From Suillus spraguei (lineage: Eukaryota > Basidiomycota > Agaricomycetes > Boletales > Suillaceae), in NCBI GenBank assembly GCA_016800925.1, contig JABCPU010000123.1:62001-126000 (forward strand): DNA of 64,000 nt, read 5' to 3'. Positions 35,519 through 46,482 of this stretch are shown here, piece by piece. Made by a program: the position numbers and the translations under genes. Positions within the stretch are counted from its first letter, which is position 1, and each line of letters begins with the position of its first letter. Under the pieces are notes generated by a model. It was not told where the DNA came from. It searched no databases and saw only the letters and a program-made list of their open reading frames with translations.

Positions 35519-36532
35519 ATGTCTGGAAAGAAATCCGATGCCCCTAAGTCTGCTGCCGACCTTGTGGCGGATCTGGAGCAGCAACTGGCGGCTGCTAAGG
35601 CTGCAGCGGAAGCCGAGGCGGAACGGAAACGGAAAGAGGCGGAGGAGCGGAAAAGGCAGGAGGAGTTGAAGCAGATTGAGTTGGCGGAGGTCCGGAGGGA
35701 AATGGAGGAAAAGAGGCGGAGGGCACTGATTGAGGCTCGGGTGAGTGCTGTGGACTCTCCCAGATCCGGATATTAATGGGTTGGCAAAGGCCAAGGCTGC
35801 TCCTGCGTCCGGAGCGAAGGATGGGTACTGCTCTCGTTGCGTCACTAAGGGCCGGATGTGCCAGTGGGGTGATGCTGAGAAGAATGCCATGGTGAGTCGT
35901 CCGAAAAACTTCGGATCCGCTGATTTCGACGTTTCGTAGATTAAGTCCTGTGACGTCTGCCGGAAGGACAAGGCCACTTGTCCTGGAAGGCCCGGATTCG
36001 TTAAGGGGCCTAAGGGCCGGAAGAGGCAGCGTCCTGCTGGTACTCCGTCTCCGAAAGGCAAAGGCAAGCGCCGTCAGAGGAGTCCTACTCCGGATGTGGC
36101 GGACGCGGATGTCTTCTCTAACCCAGTCACTATCGAAGGTACGGATGAGGATTTTGTGGAGTACGATGATCAGGCTTGGGTGGCCGCTGCTAATGGCATC
36201 ATTGCTGAGTTGGCGCGGACCAACGGACTTCTCCAAGATGGTATTGCGGCGGCGGAAGGGAGTCGGATTGCCATGGAGCGGATGAGCTCCACCATGGAGG
36301 CCTTCCTCCAGCAACAGAGGGAATTCCAGGCCCTGCTCATCGAGGAAATCCGGACCGGATTTAGGCTTTCCGTTCCTGCCGGATCCGACAAGGATGGCGC
36401 TGGTGAGGAGATTGGGGAAGAGGTGGCGGATGAGAATGGAGGGAGATGGCGGATGGAACTGGGGAAGAGATGGCGGATGGGACTGGGGAGGAGACTGGGG
36501 GTGCCGGAGGTGAAATGGAGACTGGTGCTTAG
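35519..36532 (+). CDS. Antisense accessory gene: zinc-cluster and coiled-coil protein
   Basis: Opposite to gag-pol, between the chromodomain end and the 3' LTR. The ATG at 35519 opens a charged coiled coil (about 75 residues, with VADLEQQLAAAKAAAEAEAE). A GTGAGT intron (from 35741) leads to CSRCVTKGRMC. A second intron (from 35892) leads to CDVCRKDKATCPGRPG and the basic GPKGRKRQRP. Next come acidic and helical parts (TMEAFLQQQREFQALLIEEI). The six-cysteine layout CxxC..C, CxxC..C recalls fungal Zn2Cys6 DNA-binding clusters. The frame shifts once at the G3 run 36441-36443, after which a GTGEEMAD repeat runs to TAG at 36532. It may bind element or host DNA; that is inference. Its stop lies about 58 bp from the end of pol, tail to tail. 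Confidence 0.65.
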
Positions 36533-36590
36533 TCCAGATCCGGATTTCCGCTACTGCCCTCAATGTACTTATATTTCGTTATGTACTTTT

Positions 36591-39500
36591 TCAAGCAATG
36601 GGACCAGGCTTGTCCGGATATGCAGAATGGAAATCCGCTACGAGATCCGATGCATTTCCGAGTTCTGTGGCCAGTAACCAGGAAGTTTCTTCGTCCGTTC
36701 CTTCGTATCCGGACCAACGGACTAGGTATAGAAGTTGGCAGTGGTGCCTACGACGGTCCAGTTTAGAGTCCAGGATTTCGGATATCTCGTACTCTGGTTC
36801 TCCGTCGACTTCGACTGGTGGCGGAGGAGGTTGGATGCGATTGGGAATGGTGTTCGGAACTGCTGGCTCTAACTGCGAGACATGGAAAACAGGATGTACG
36901 GAACGCATAGAATCCGGAAGTCGGATGGCGAAAGAATGAGTACCCGGGCGGAAATAATTTCGAATGGTCCCAAATTCTTTTCCGAAAGTTTCTTCGACGG
37001 ACGAGTGGAACGGAAGTACTTGGCTTTGACGAAGACTTGTTCTCCAATCCGGAAGTCTGGAGCAGGCTGTCTTTTAGCGTCCGCGGGTCCTTGATAGCGT
37101 TTCTGAGCTTCGGACATCTCATCTCGGAGGAACTGGTGAAGTTTGTTAAGATCTAGGGCATATTCCTGGGCACGGATGGAGGATAGGTCGCGTTCCGGAT
37201 GGATGGAAATGTTCGGATGATAACCTTTATTGGCAAAGAAAGGTGAAACTCCGGTAGTGGCACTCGGAGCGTTATTGTACGCAAACTCTGCGAGGGGCAG
37301 TAGCTCGGACCAGTTGTCCTGCTGATAGTTGCAGTAGATCCGGAGGTACTGTTCCAGCGTTTGGTTGGCACGTTCGGTTTGTCCGTCTCCTTCGGGATGA
37401 TATCCGGATGTGAAGTGTAGGACCATGTCCAATGCCTTTCCTAGGGAACGGAAGAAGTGGGATACGAACTCTGTTCCTCGATCCGAGGTTACATGGGACG
37501 GGACTCCATGCTTAGAGAAGACATGGAGGAGAAATAGGCGGGCGAGATCAGGGGAAGTAATGGTATCGTGGGTCGGGACGAATATGGTTGCTTGGATAGA
37601 CGATCTATGATGACGAGGATGGCTGTAAAGCCGGATGAGTCCGGAAGTTGTTCAATGAAATCCATAGAGATGGAATTCCATGGTTTTTCTGGGACAGGAA
37701 GTTGCTTGAGTAGACCGTAGGGCTTATGTCTCGGAACTTTGGCTCGGGCGCAGGATGTGCAGGATCTGACATACTCTTTGACAAAGGCTCGTACTCCGGG
37801 CCAGGTATAGTTGCGTCGGATGAGCTCGAGAGTACGATTCTGTCCGAAATGTCCGGATAGGGGGTGGTCATGGCAATTCCGGAGGATGCGAAGTCGTAGA
37901 TCATTGGTATCCGGAACGTAGATGCGGTTGTCACAACAAAGGAGTCCACCATCGTCTATTTTCCATCTCGGATCCGAAGGAACCGGAAGATGTGTTTGTG
38001 CAACGGGGTCATTAGGAAGTGCTATCAGAATGTCTTTCCGGAGGTGTTCGGTGTCCATAAGAACAGCTGCTCTAAGGACCGGAGTTGCTAAAATGGAAGC
38101 TCGTAGGGACGAAGCTAATTGTTCCGAAGCAAATATTGGACGGAGGTTGTGAGGGTTAATCTGAGCGTAGGCCTTATCCCCCTCTTTAGGGTAGACGTCC
38201 CATCGTCTAGTGAGGGAATCTGGCTTGACTCCGAGTTTTCCAGGACGGTAACGGATAACGAGGTTGAACTGATGGAGGAACTCGGACCAGCGGGCCTGAC
38301 GACGGATAGCAGTTTGGTGGTAGAGAAATACTCAAGGTTCTTGTGGTCCGTGACAACATCTATAGGCTCGGACGAGCCTTCTAGGTAATGGCGCCAGGTT
38401 CGGAACGCAGCATAGATGGCTAGTAGTTCCTTATCATGGACATCATAGTTGAGTTCTGCACCGGACAGTGTCCGGGAGTAAAATGCCACCGACGAAGTTC
38501 CGAGTCTGGGCACACAATGGATAGTATTCCAGCGATAGCATAATCCGAGGCATCAGTTTCCACAACTATAGGAACATTCGGGATCCAATGCGTTAGCACC
38601 GGAGCGGACGTGAATGCTTTCTTGAGTGCGTTAAATGATTTCCGGCATTCCTCGGAAAAGTCCCAAGTGATGCCCTTGCGAGTGAGTCGAGTAAGGGGAA
38701 CCACGATATCCGAGTAGTTGAAGATGAAACGACGATAGAAGTTAGCGAATCCGAGGAAAGATTGGATGTCCTTGACTTTCCGAGGTTCTGGCCAGTCTAT
38801 GATAGACTGGATCTTTTCGGACGACATTGTCAAGCCATCCGGAGATAGGAGGTAACCAAGATATTCGACGGAGGATGAATGGAATTCGCATTTCTCGGGT
38901 TTGGCATATAGTCGGTGTTTACGGAGACGTCGCAAAACTTCTCGGACATGTTCCTTATGACTTGCAAGGTCTTGGGAATAGATAAGGATGTCATCCAGAT
39001 ATACAACAACACATACGTCCAGCATATCGGCAAATACGCTATTGACAAAGCGCTGGAAAGCTGCCGGAGCATTTGTGAGGCCTTCCGGCATCACCAACCA
39101 TTCATAGGAGCCATAGCGCGTACGGAAGGAAGTCTTCCACTCGTCTCCTTCTATTATCCGGACGAGGTGATATGCAGATCGGAGATCAATTTTGGTATAA
39201 ACTTTAGCGCGGCTCGGGGAGTCCAGTAGGTCGGCAATGAGGGGTAAGGATATCGGTCCTTCTTGGTGATGTGGTTAAGGCCGCGGAAATCCACACAAAG
39301 GCGGAGGGATCCATCCTTCTTTTTGACAAATAGGACGGGGGCTCCGTGGGGAGAAGATGAGGAACGGAGGAGTCCGGACGAGATGTTTTCATCAAGGAAC
39401 TTCCGGAGGGCCTCAAGCTCTACCGGAGAAAGAGAGTATATGGTTCCGAGAGGCGGACTAGCCCTTCTTCCAATTCAATCTTGAGATCGTAGGGTCGATG

Positions 39501-40318
39501 TGGGGGAAGTTGTCCGGCTTTGCCTTTGTCGAAGACATCCGTGAATTCGTGGTAATCGGAAGGGATTTTGGAGAGGTCTGGAGGATCGGATGATACGGAT
39601 GCGGATCGAAGGTTTACTTCGGAGGGACGGAGGTAGATGCTGAACTGAGTAGATCCTTCTAACTTGCAGGCACGGCAAAAGGCCACTGCGTTTATCAACG
39701 ATATGTTAGGGACTGGAGTACCAGCGGAGGGTTCGGATTTGGTCAGAGGCGGAGTCTCTGCCACGGATGGGGTGCTCTGAGGCGACGGAGATATTGGAGC
39801 GGAGGAATCTTCCTTGGGTGGAATACCCGAAGGTAACAGAGGTGTCGGATTGGATTTTCCTACCATGGACGGTGTGTCCGGAGGCAGCGGTGATGCGGAT
39901 GGGGTTAATGGCTCTCCCTGTTCAGTAGTTCGGAACTCGATGCTGCCCAATACCCAGTCAATCAACGATTGTGTCGGGTGAGCCAGCTATATCCGAGAAC
40001 GATATAACATGAGGAATCCAAAGGGGTGACGTAGAACGTGTCGGAAGTGATTACACCGGAGGAGAATCGGACGGATAAGTTTATGGCCTCGACAATATTG
40101 TTATTGCATGTACCATCAAATAAACGGAGTGGAAGCGGAGGAATCTGATAGGTAGGAATTTTATGTTCTCGGACGAAATCAGTGTCTATGAAGCAGTGGG
40201 AGGAACCACAGTCTATGAGGGCCGGAAAGTCAGATATATTGGAGAAAGATGGAAGAGAGACATATGGACACAGAGAGTTCGGATCAGGAAGAGTTACAGC
40301 GTTGAGTCGTAGTTCCAT
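36591..40318 (-). pseudogene. pol: Pol region of the chromovirus: PR, RT, RNase H, IN, chromodomain
   Basis: Protease at 40318-39962 (ALIDCGSSHCFIDTDF, then VLGYSWLTRHN). RT at about 39420-38500, with the catalytic VVYLDDILIYS near 39001 and FLGFANFYRRFI. RNase H ([15 protein letters not shown]). Integrase with a C-x2-C half-zinc (YVRSCTSCARAK), DGQTERANQTLEQYL and FAYNNAPSATTG. The C terminus is a chromodomain ending at 36591 (CQLLYLVRWSGYEGTDEETS), which in chromoviruses steers integration to heterochromatin. Frame is lost near 39440 (after EEG), at about 39260 (after KKDRYP), near 38510 and near 37590, each by one or two bases. The catalytic residues are otherwise present. It reads either as a recently dead element or as one with sequencing indels. 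Confidence 0.85.
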
Positions 40319-40374
40319 TGCACGGGTTGGGCCAATGCGACCCTCATCCCGTACGGAGTCAGGAGGGTCGCGGA

Positions 40375-41667
40375 CTAATTTTTTGCCTCATCCGAGGCTT
40401 CCGGTTCCGTTTCCGGAGTGAGCACAGTGGCGCGGCCTTTGGCAGCGCGCGAAGTGGATTTGGTGCATTCCCGGGCAGTGTGACCAGGTCCGCCACAGAA
40501 CATACAGAGCTTTTTGTCAAAACGTCTCTGACGCTCCTGGGTGGTTAGCTTTCCGTCTGTACCAACAACACTAGGAAGATCCGAAACTTTCGGGGTAGAG
40601 GTTGTTGTGGAGTATGTGGGTTTATTGAATCTGGGCGTATCGGATCCGGATGAGTTGGAGTTCGTCCGGTCGGATGTTGACTGCCTGGGAGGATTGGAAG
40701 AGGTGGTTCTACTCTCTCGGGTGACTTCGCCCCTCCGTTCCCAGTAACGGGCGTCGATGGTCTGGGCGAGAGTCTTGAACTCCGAAAGGGTAGTGGGCTT
40801 ACCCATGCGACTAATCTCATCTTTGATTCGAGCCAGAAGTCCATTGTAGAATTGGCGTCGTAGGGCTCCGTCTCCCCATTCGCGTACTTGGGAGGCAAGT
40901 CGCTGGAATTCTACAACGTACTTATTGATGCGTTGTCCGTCACGCATGTGGAGTTGTTCTAACTGCATCTCTGCGTCTCCAGAGGGATCATGTGGTCCGA
41001 AATTGGTTTGGAGCTCGAGCATGAACTCGGAGTAGTCATCCATCCAGTCCGGACGGTTGCTATATCCGTCCGAAAGGAGGTCTGGTTCAAACCACTCGAG
41101 AGCCATACCCTTAAGGTAGGATTGGGCGAAATTGACTTTAGCGCGTCCGGAATGGAAAGCGCTAGGTTTGCTCTGGAAGTTGAGCTCACATTGGACGAAG
41201 AATGCCCGGAGCTTGCGAGGTTCGGACCCATCGAAGGTATCTGGCTCACGGACTTTGACTTTGCTATCATCCGAGGTGGGGGTGCGACGGCTACTGCGAG
41301 CGAGGTGGTTAATGGCTACGGATAGTTGGGCTAGGACCCGGTCCTGAGGGTTTAGGTGGATTTTATCTTCTTCGTCCTCCAGGTCCTCGTTGTCCGGATC
41401 ATCAACTTCATCATCTGGTAGATTACTGTGCATCTCATCATCAAAGCGAATGGTCGGGCGTGAATTGGAGTCTGGGTTATCCGGGTTCCGAGTTGGTGTT
41501 ATCGGATCCGGTCTGATTTGACGGGCGGAGATACTCTGACCTATGTCGCTCATGCTTGCGCGGCGTTGAGAGAAACTGGTAAATGTTTGGACGATGGGTG
41601 TGGGATCTCGTTGGATCGGACCAAGTCCGGCTCCTCGGAGTGTGTTCTGAGTTTTACGGGGAGGCAT
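40375..41667 (-). CDS. gag: Gag of the chromovirus
   Basis: A 430-codon uninterrupted frame. N-terminal half disordered and acidic (DDPDNEDLEDEEDK), central retrotransposon capsid domain (KLRAFFVQCELNF, YLKGMALEWFEP, FGPHDPSGDAEMQLEQLHM), then one CCHC zinc knuckle, CMFCGGPGHTARECTK (CX2CX4HX4C). Gag packages the RNA in particles. It begins 50 bp inside the 5' LTR edge. There is a stop between gag and the protease frame. Confidence 0.9.
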   Translation of the reverse strand: MPPRKTQNTLRGAGLGPIQRDPTPIVQTFTSFSQRRASMSDIGQSISARQIRPDPITPTRNPDNPDSNSRPTIRFDDEMHSNLPDDEVDDPDNEDLEDEEDKIHLNPQDRVLAQLSVAINHLARSSRRTPTSDDSKVKVREPDTFDGSEPRKLRAFFVQCELNFQSKPSAFHSGRAKVNFAQSYLKGMALEWFEPDLLSDGYSNRPDWMDDYSEFMLELQTNFGPHDPSGDAEMQLEQLHMRDGQRINKYVVEFQRLASQVREWGDGALRRQFYNGLLARIKDEISRMGKPTTLSEFKTLAQTIDARYWERRGEVTRESRTTSSNPPRQSTSDRTNSNSSGSDTPRFNKPTYSTTTSTPKVSDLPSVVGTDGKLTTQERQRRFDKKLCMFCGGPGHTARECTKSTSRAAKGRATVLTPETEPEASDEAKN

Positions 41668-41717
41668 GATATGGGATGGTTGCTAAGTTACTCGGAAAGG
41701 TTTGAGTTCGAATATAC

Positions 41718-42486
41718 TGTTAAGACTGTACTCAAGGGTAGAGAGATCCGAAGGGCTTTGGCCTCAGTTCGTACACTGTGCCCCTTTCTCGAGTAATGCC
41801 CTTTATTTCAGGGAGGAGTTATTCGTCCGAAGACCCGGAAGGGGTTGCATGACGGATCCGGGTGTCCGAAGGTGTCGGATATAATACGTCCGAAGGTAAT
41901 TCGGAACGTAAGGAGAGGAAAGAGGTTAAGGCTAGTTTCGGAACGAGTTCCTAACTAGAAACTAACGGAGTTGGACTATCCGAAGATAGAGTCGGAGGTA
42001 TGGACTATAGGAGTCAATCCTAAGTCTCGGAAGGTGACTTAAAGCGGAGAGTGGCTTAAGTCCGGAGGAGGCAGAATGAGCAGAATCTAAGATGATATTC
42101 GAACTAAGGTTCTACGGAGATCTACAAGTGGTTTATATACAGTAAGTATCTAAGACGGATAATCAGCAAGTCCGGGACCGAGGGCTATGTACGAAGTGTA
42201 ACGGAAGTCTATTAGTTATTGCACAGCGGATCAGTAAGCATGAATCGGAAATGAACACAGGAAACGGATCGGTAACACAGGACGGAAATATAAACAGCCG
42301 GAGTACTGGTAGTAGGAGAAATGACGAAAGGAGATAGACGCAGATGTTCACCAGGGAGTTAAGGTGCAAGAAGTGAGTACATTCGGATGGGGGGTCCGGA
42401 CAGGATCTGTGGAACGGACGGATATGGAAACGATCGGATCTGGACGGATATGATCGGATCTGAGATTAGAAGTATGGTATATGACA
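41718..42486 (-). repeat. 5' LTR of the chromovirus
   Basis: 769 bp, TGTTAAGACTG...TATATGACA on the plus strand; about 97.5% like the 3' LTR by eye. Confidence 0.9.
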
Positions 42487-43061
42487 CGTGTCCTCATGGC
42501 GTTAAGCCGATGATGAGCATTGTCAATAGCAACGCATTGCAGCACAACGTCTCTGAATATCTCGGAGACATCTCCTGTATTGAAAAGCTTTGTAAGGATA
42601 CCCCAGTTAAGGCCGTCTTGGAAGAACTGGATCTTCGTTGCGTTGTCGGTGATCTGAGCCTTGGCTGCAAGTGCCTCAAAGTCAGCGACGTAGGTGTGGA
42701 GATCTCCTGTTCCTTGTTTGAGATCCCTAAGCCTTGTGAGCACGGTTCCTTTGGTGTCGACGGGTTCGAATGCTTCCTTGAAGCTCTTCATAAAATCTGC
42801 CATCGTTCCATAACCAACTTTTTGTCTGGAAGTGTCGGTAGATTGGGCGTGTTCAAGGAATTGTTCTTTCCAAGACTTGGCGTTCTTTTCGGTCATCAAG
42901 GATGTTATGTAGATGATCTTCTGCTTGTCGGTGGTGTAAAGCTTTTCATTGATGTCAAAGTGCAAATTGCACGACTGGATAAACTCGCGAGAGTTATCAC
43001 GATCTCCATCAAAACCAATCGGTTGACCAATTTTGTACTCGAATTCTTTGGTCGACGACAT
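42487..43061 (-). pseudogene. gag: Gag fragment of the second Ty3 family (copy A)
   Basis: Starts with ATG at 43061 (MSSTKEFEYKIGQPIGFDGD) and runs through a capsid domain (LHFDINEKLYTTDKQ, FMKSFKEAFEPVDTKG) until the chromovirus LTR interrupts it after the codons for MRTR. The intact continuation is seen in copy B at 57.3 kb. The zinc knuckle and all of pol are missing on this side. Confidence 0.85.
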
Positions 43062-43255
43062 GGTTGATGTTTCTTCTGATGAGTTATACTTTCTCGGTGC
43101 CTACACGCGCTGTCTTGCTGTCCGTCAGGGCTTTTCTTCTGTCAGGGGGCTTCCTCTTGACAATCTGCTCAGCGTACGCGTATGCTAGTCTGCTGATCTA
43201 GGCGATCAAGGGTCGAAGACTGGATAGTCGACGATCAAAATGGACTTTAATCTTT

Positions 43256-43729
43256 TGTTACGAACTGGGGTGGTGTCACCAGCGACAGTGAAAAGACACA
43301 GCCGGTCTGCTGGGAGTTCTTATAATGTTCAAAGAAGAACAAGGTAGAAGTACAGGGAATGCGTTCCGAGTACGATCAAGGGTTCAGCCTCAAAGACAAG
43401 TCTAAGAGGTATCCGTGAGAATAGAGACTAAGACTAAGGAGTGCTTAGACTTAGAAACGATTCAAGACGACTTAGATTGGAGATCTAAGCGAAAGCGATT
43501 CCAGGTAAAACCCAGTAAGATTAAAGTAGTGAATCTACTACAAGTACACTGTGCTTAAATAGGCCAATATGTGCGCACAGACCAAGAGAGGCGTGAGAAT
43601 GTAAGTGCGTATCCAAAGGAGGAAGGCAACTATAGTACAGATGCGTTGAGCATATGAGTCAGAGTCATGTTACGTAATATACAAGGTAAATGAAGTAGAA
43701 AATGAATAGGGGCACGTACGATTGTAACA
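43256..43729 (-). repeat. 5' LTR of Ty3 family 2, copy A
   Basis: 474 bp, TGTTACGAACTGGGG...ATTGTAACA on the plus strand. It lies 194 bp from the gag start and cuts the minus-strand gene to its right. Confidence 0.9.
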
Positions 43730-44728
43730 CATTCACTTCATTCGAAGACGGAACTGTAGTGAGACATGTTTAGTCACTTCAATACAAAATGTAACACGAA
43801 ACCTACCTGCAGGATTGACCCGGTTGTTCGTTGCTACGGTACTGCTGTGCTCACCGTCGGACTGAGCTGTGATAAATATATCAGCAGTGTACCATAAGAT
43901 GTTTGAAGAAAAAATCACCCCCAGTCTCATCTGGTTCATTTGTTGCTGCGGGATTGCCAATTTCACTGTCGGACGGAGCTGTAAAAGAATATGTTGGTTG
44001 TGTACCAGAAAAAATGTAACAAGACTTACCGGCTGTTGTCTCCCTTTCATTCGTCGCTGCAGGATCATTACATTCACCATTGGATAGAACTGCAATATAA
44101 CATGTTAACGTTGAAAACTATTCTGCAGATGAGTGAACAATACCTGTACCTGTGTCACTCTCATTGTCAAGAACAGCACTGTCGTCCTCGAGACTAGCTG
44201 AGGGACAAGAGTTATTTAATGTTGAACACGAAAAAAGAAAACACACCTAGCGGTGTTTCATTATCTGTGCCATCTGCGGAATTATGAGCAGTAGTCAGAA
44301 GGTGGAACTTGGTAAGAATCAGTGAACTTACTGTCAGGTAACTGGGCCTTGGGATCCTCACTCGCACCACTGGACTTGTTCCTGACGAATGAGCACCTGG
44401 TGAAATTGGAAAAGAAAATTTCTTCCTCAGCAGATGATGCCATAGGATCAGTACGTGCGGACCTTGCCAAGGCACGAGGCTTAGGCCGAGGGCGAGGTAA
44501 CTAACATTGAGTCAGTACATAGCAAAATGACACCTATAGCCTTACATTGGCATTGACCGACTTCGGACCAGGGCGGGAACGTGCTTGGTTGCCATCAGAC
44601 GTATGGGTGGAAACATGATCGGCTCGAAGTTGTGCTTTTGGCTGGCGCCCAGAGCGGGTAGTAAGAGGCATATTGGGACTGTTCCTCGTGGTCATGAAGA
44701 TACGAAGAAGATACGTTGAAAGAAACAT
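43730..44728 (-). pseudogene. Truncated gene with repeated short exons, cut by an LTR
   Basis: Begins at 44728 (or the inner ATG at 44695, MTTRNSPNMPLTTRSGR). A basic N terminus (RSRPGPKSVNAN) is spliced to LPRPRPKPRALARSARTD and a FTRCSFVRNKS block. At least five exons of about 50 nt follow, each on a repeat of roughly 110 bp (43810-44200) and encoding similar acidic Ser/Asp/Asn/Glu-rich peptides (AATNE, SDSE, SDGE). The last exon is broken by the LTR at 43729. The function is unknown; the exon repeats suggest expansion by unequal crossing over. Confidence 0.5.
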
Positions 44729-45099
44729 GAAGTCTCTCTACAATTTTATTTCACCGACACGAAGTCAGGTGAGAATATGCGAAAGAAGATTTCAGATTGT
44801 AAGAGCAGATATAAAACTAGAAATTGAGAGAGTACCAATAGATCGGAGAGCATTATATATACAATGACAAGACCCTAAGGCGGTTAGTGTGATGAATTCC
44901 TAAGGAAGTATTCTATTCGCTTGGCACTGGGTTGTCCAAATAATCAAGATCAACAGTCATAAAGAAATAAAGTTACAATATAACTTGCCTGACAGCCGAA
45001 CAAAATTGGTGCCACCGATCACTCAGGAGATGTGTTAAATTAACGAAATGGAACCAAATTAATGGTAATGACAGGGCAGAGAGCACGGAGGTTGGTGAG
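44729..45099. other. Upstream region of the truncated gene
   Basis: AT-rich sequence with a TATATATACAATG motif near 44850. No gene seen. Confidence 0.4.
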
Positions 45100-45638
45100 A
45101 AGATCTGTGTGATAGGTATGACCACTAGACCCTACTCTAGAACATGCAGTAGACCGACCTTTTTGATACGCTCATGCTGTAAGCTAATAGTTCCAAGAGA
45201 AGACGATGAAAACCACACGAGTACTATTGGCAGTGATTTTTTCGAAGCCTGTTATAGGTTTGCATTAATAGCTATGAGTACGAATGCATACTGTAGAACG
45301 TGCGGTAGACTGACCATTCTGATCCAATTACGCTCCAAGTTGAAAGTTCCTGAAGAGAAGACGATATAAGCCACATGAGGCGAGTACCATCAGCAGTGAT
45401 TTGTGCTTGAAGCCTGCTATACAAGTTTATAGTTATGGATGGAATGGACGCATTCAGGGATAAGTACGAATGCATACTGTAGAACGTGCGGTAGACTTAC
45501 CATTCTGATCCAATTACGCTCCAAGTTAAAAGTTCAAGAGAAGATGATGTAAGCCACAAGAGGCAAGTACCATCAGCAGTGATTTGTGCTTGAAGCCTGC
45601 TATACAAGTTTACATTTATGGATGGAATGGACGCATTG
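45100..45638. repeat. Tandem repeat with 186-bp period
   Basis: The anchor CGAATGCATACTGTAGAACG occurs at 45281 and 45467, and a diverged copy starts near 45115. GTGATTTGTGCTTGAAGCC repeats in step. The array continues for a few bases after the inserted solo LTR (GACGCATTGAGGGATAG). Confidence 0.85.
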
Positions 45639-46112
45639 TGTTACAATCGTACGTGCCCCTATTCATTTTCCCTTTGTTTCTTTACTTGTATGACGTGTCA
45701 CATGACTTTGCCTTATATGCTCAACGCATCTGTACAACACATGCCTTCCTTATTAGGATACGCAGTTACATTCTCACAGTTACTTGGTCTGTGTGCACAT
45801 ATTGGCCTATTTAAGCACAGTGTACTTGTAGTAAATTACTTACTTTAATCTTACTGGGTTTTACCTGGAATCTCCTTCGCTTAGGTCTCCAACCTAAGTC
45901 GTCTTGAATCGTCTCTAAGTCTAAGCACTCCTTAGTCTTAGTCTCTATTCTCACAGAACCTCATAGACTTGTCTTTGAGGCCAAACCCTTGATCGTACTC
46001 GGAACGCGTTCCTTGTACTTTCACCTTGTCCTCTTCTGGACATTGTAAGAACTCCCAGCAGACCGGCTGTGTCTTTTCACTGTCGCTGGTGATGCCACCC
46101 CAGTTCGTAACA
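45639..46112 (+). mobile_element. Solo LTR of Ty3 family 2, with CATTG duplication
   Basis: 474 bp in the inverse orientation to copy A. It is flanked directly by CATTG on both sides (45634-45638 and 46113-46117), the expected 5-bp target-site duplication. It interrupts the 186-bp tandem repeat. Confidence 0.92.
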
Positions 46113-46482
46113 CATTGAGGGATAGAGAATGACACTGACCGATGAAAACGAAAATTAAGTGTTGCGGCGAAGGAACTAGACTGCCCCAAGACCACTGTGC
46201 ACTGAAACTGAAGGAGATGGATGTCGAAGGGAGGCATGAGGCAAACGAGACCCGAAAAGACTTGAATGAAAATCAGAGGAAGCAGATAGAAAGACAGACG
46301 AGTGCACTCAACTGATGGAGATGAACGATGCACCAGAAAGTGTGGCATGAGCCAAATGAGACCTGAAAAGACATTAAGGAAATCAGAAGAAGGTGTGGAG
46401 GAATAAAAATGTATGTGCACTCAACTTAGAGTGCTCGATATGAAGGTCCAAGCACGACTGAGCGGATAGAAAATATATGGAA

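Larger units (their letters stand above)
34555..42486 (-). mobile_element. Chromodomain Ty3 retrotransposon (chromovirus), 7.9 kb
   Basis: Two 769-bp LTRs (34555-35323, 41718-42486) flank gag, protease, reverse transcriptase, RNase H, integrase and chromodomain on the minus strand. The LTRs differ at about 20 positions (roughly 2.5%), mostly transitions. A polypurine tract adjoins the left (3') LTR. The right edge lies inside the gag of a second Ty3 family (ATGAGGACACG junction), but the left flank does not continue that gag and the flanks do not match, so one side was probably rearranged. An antisense gene lies between pol and the 3' LTR. Confidence 0.9.

Noticed and set aside
40375..42486. 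Plus-strand frames opposite gag as genes
   Set aside because: They overlap the conserved capsid and zinc-knuckle coding sequence on the minus strand and carry no motif.
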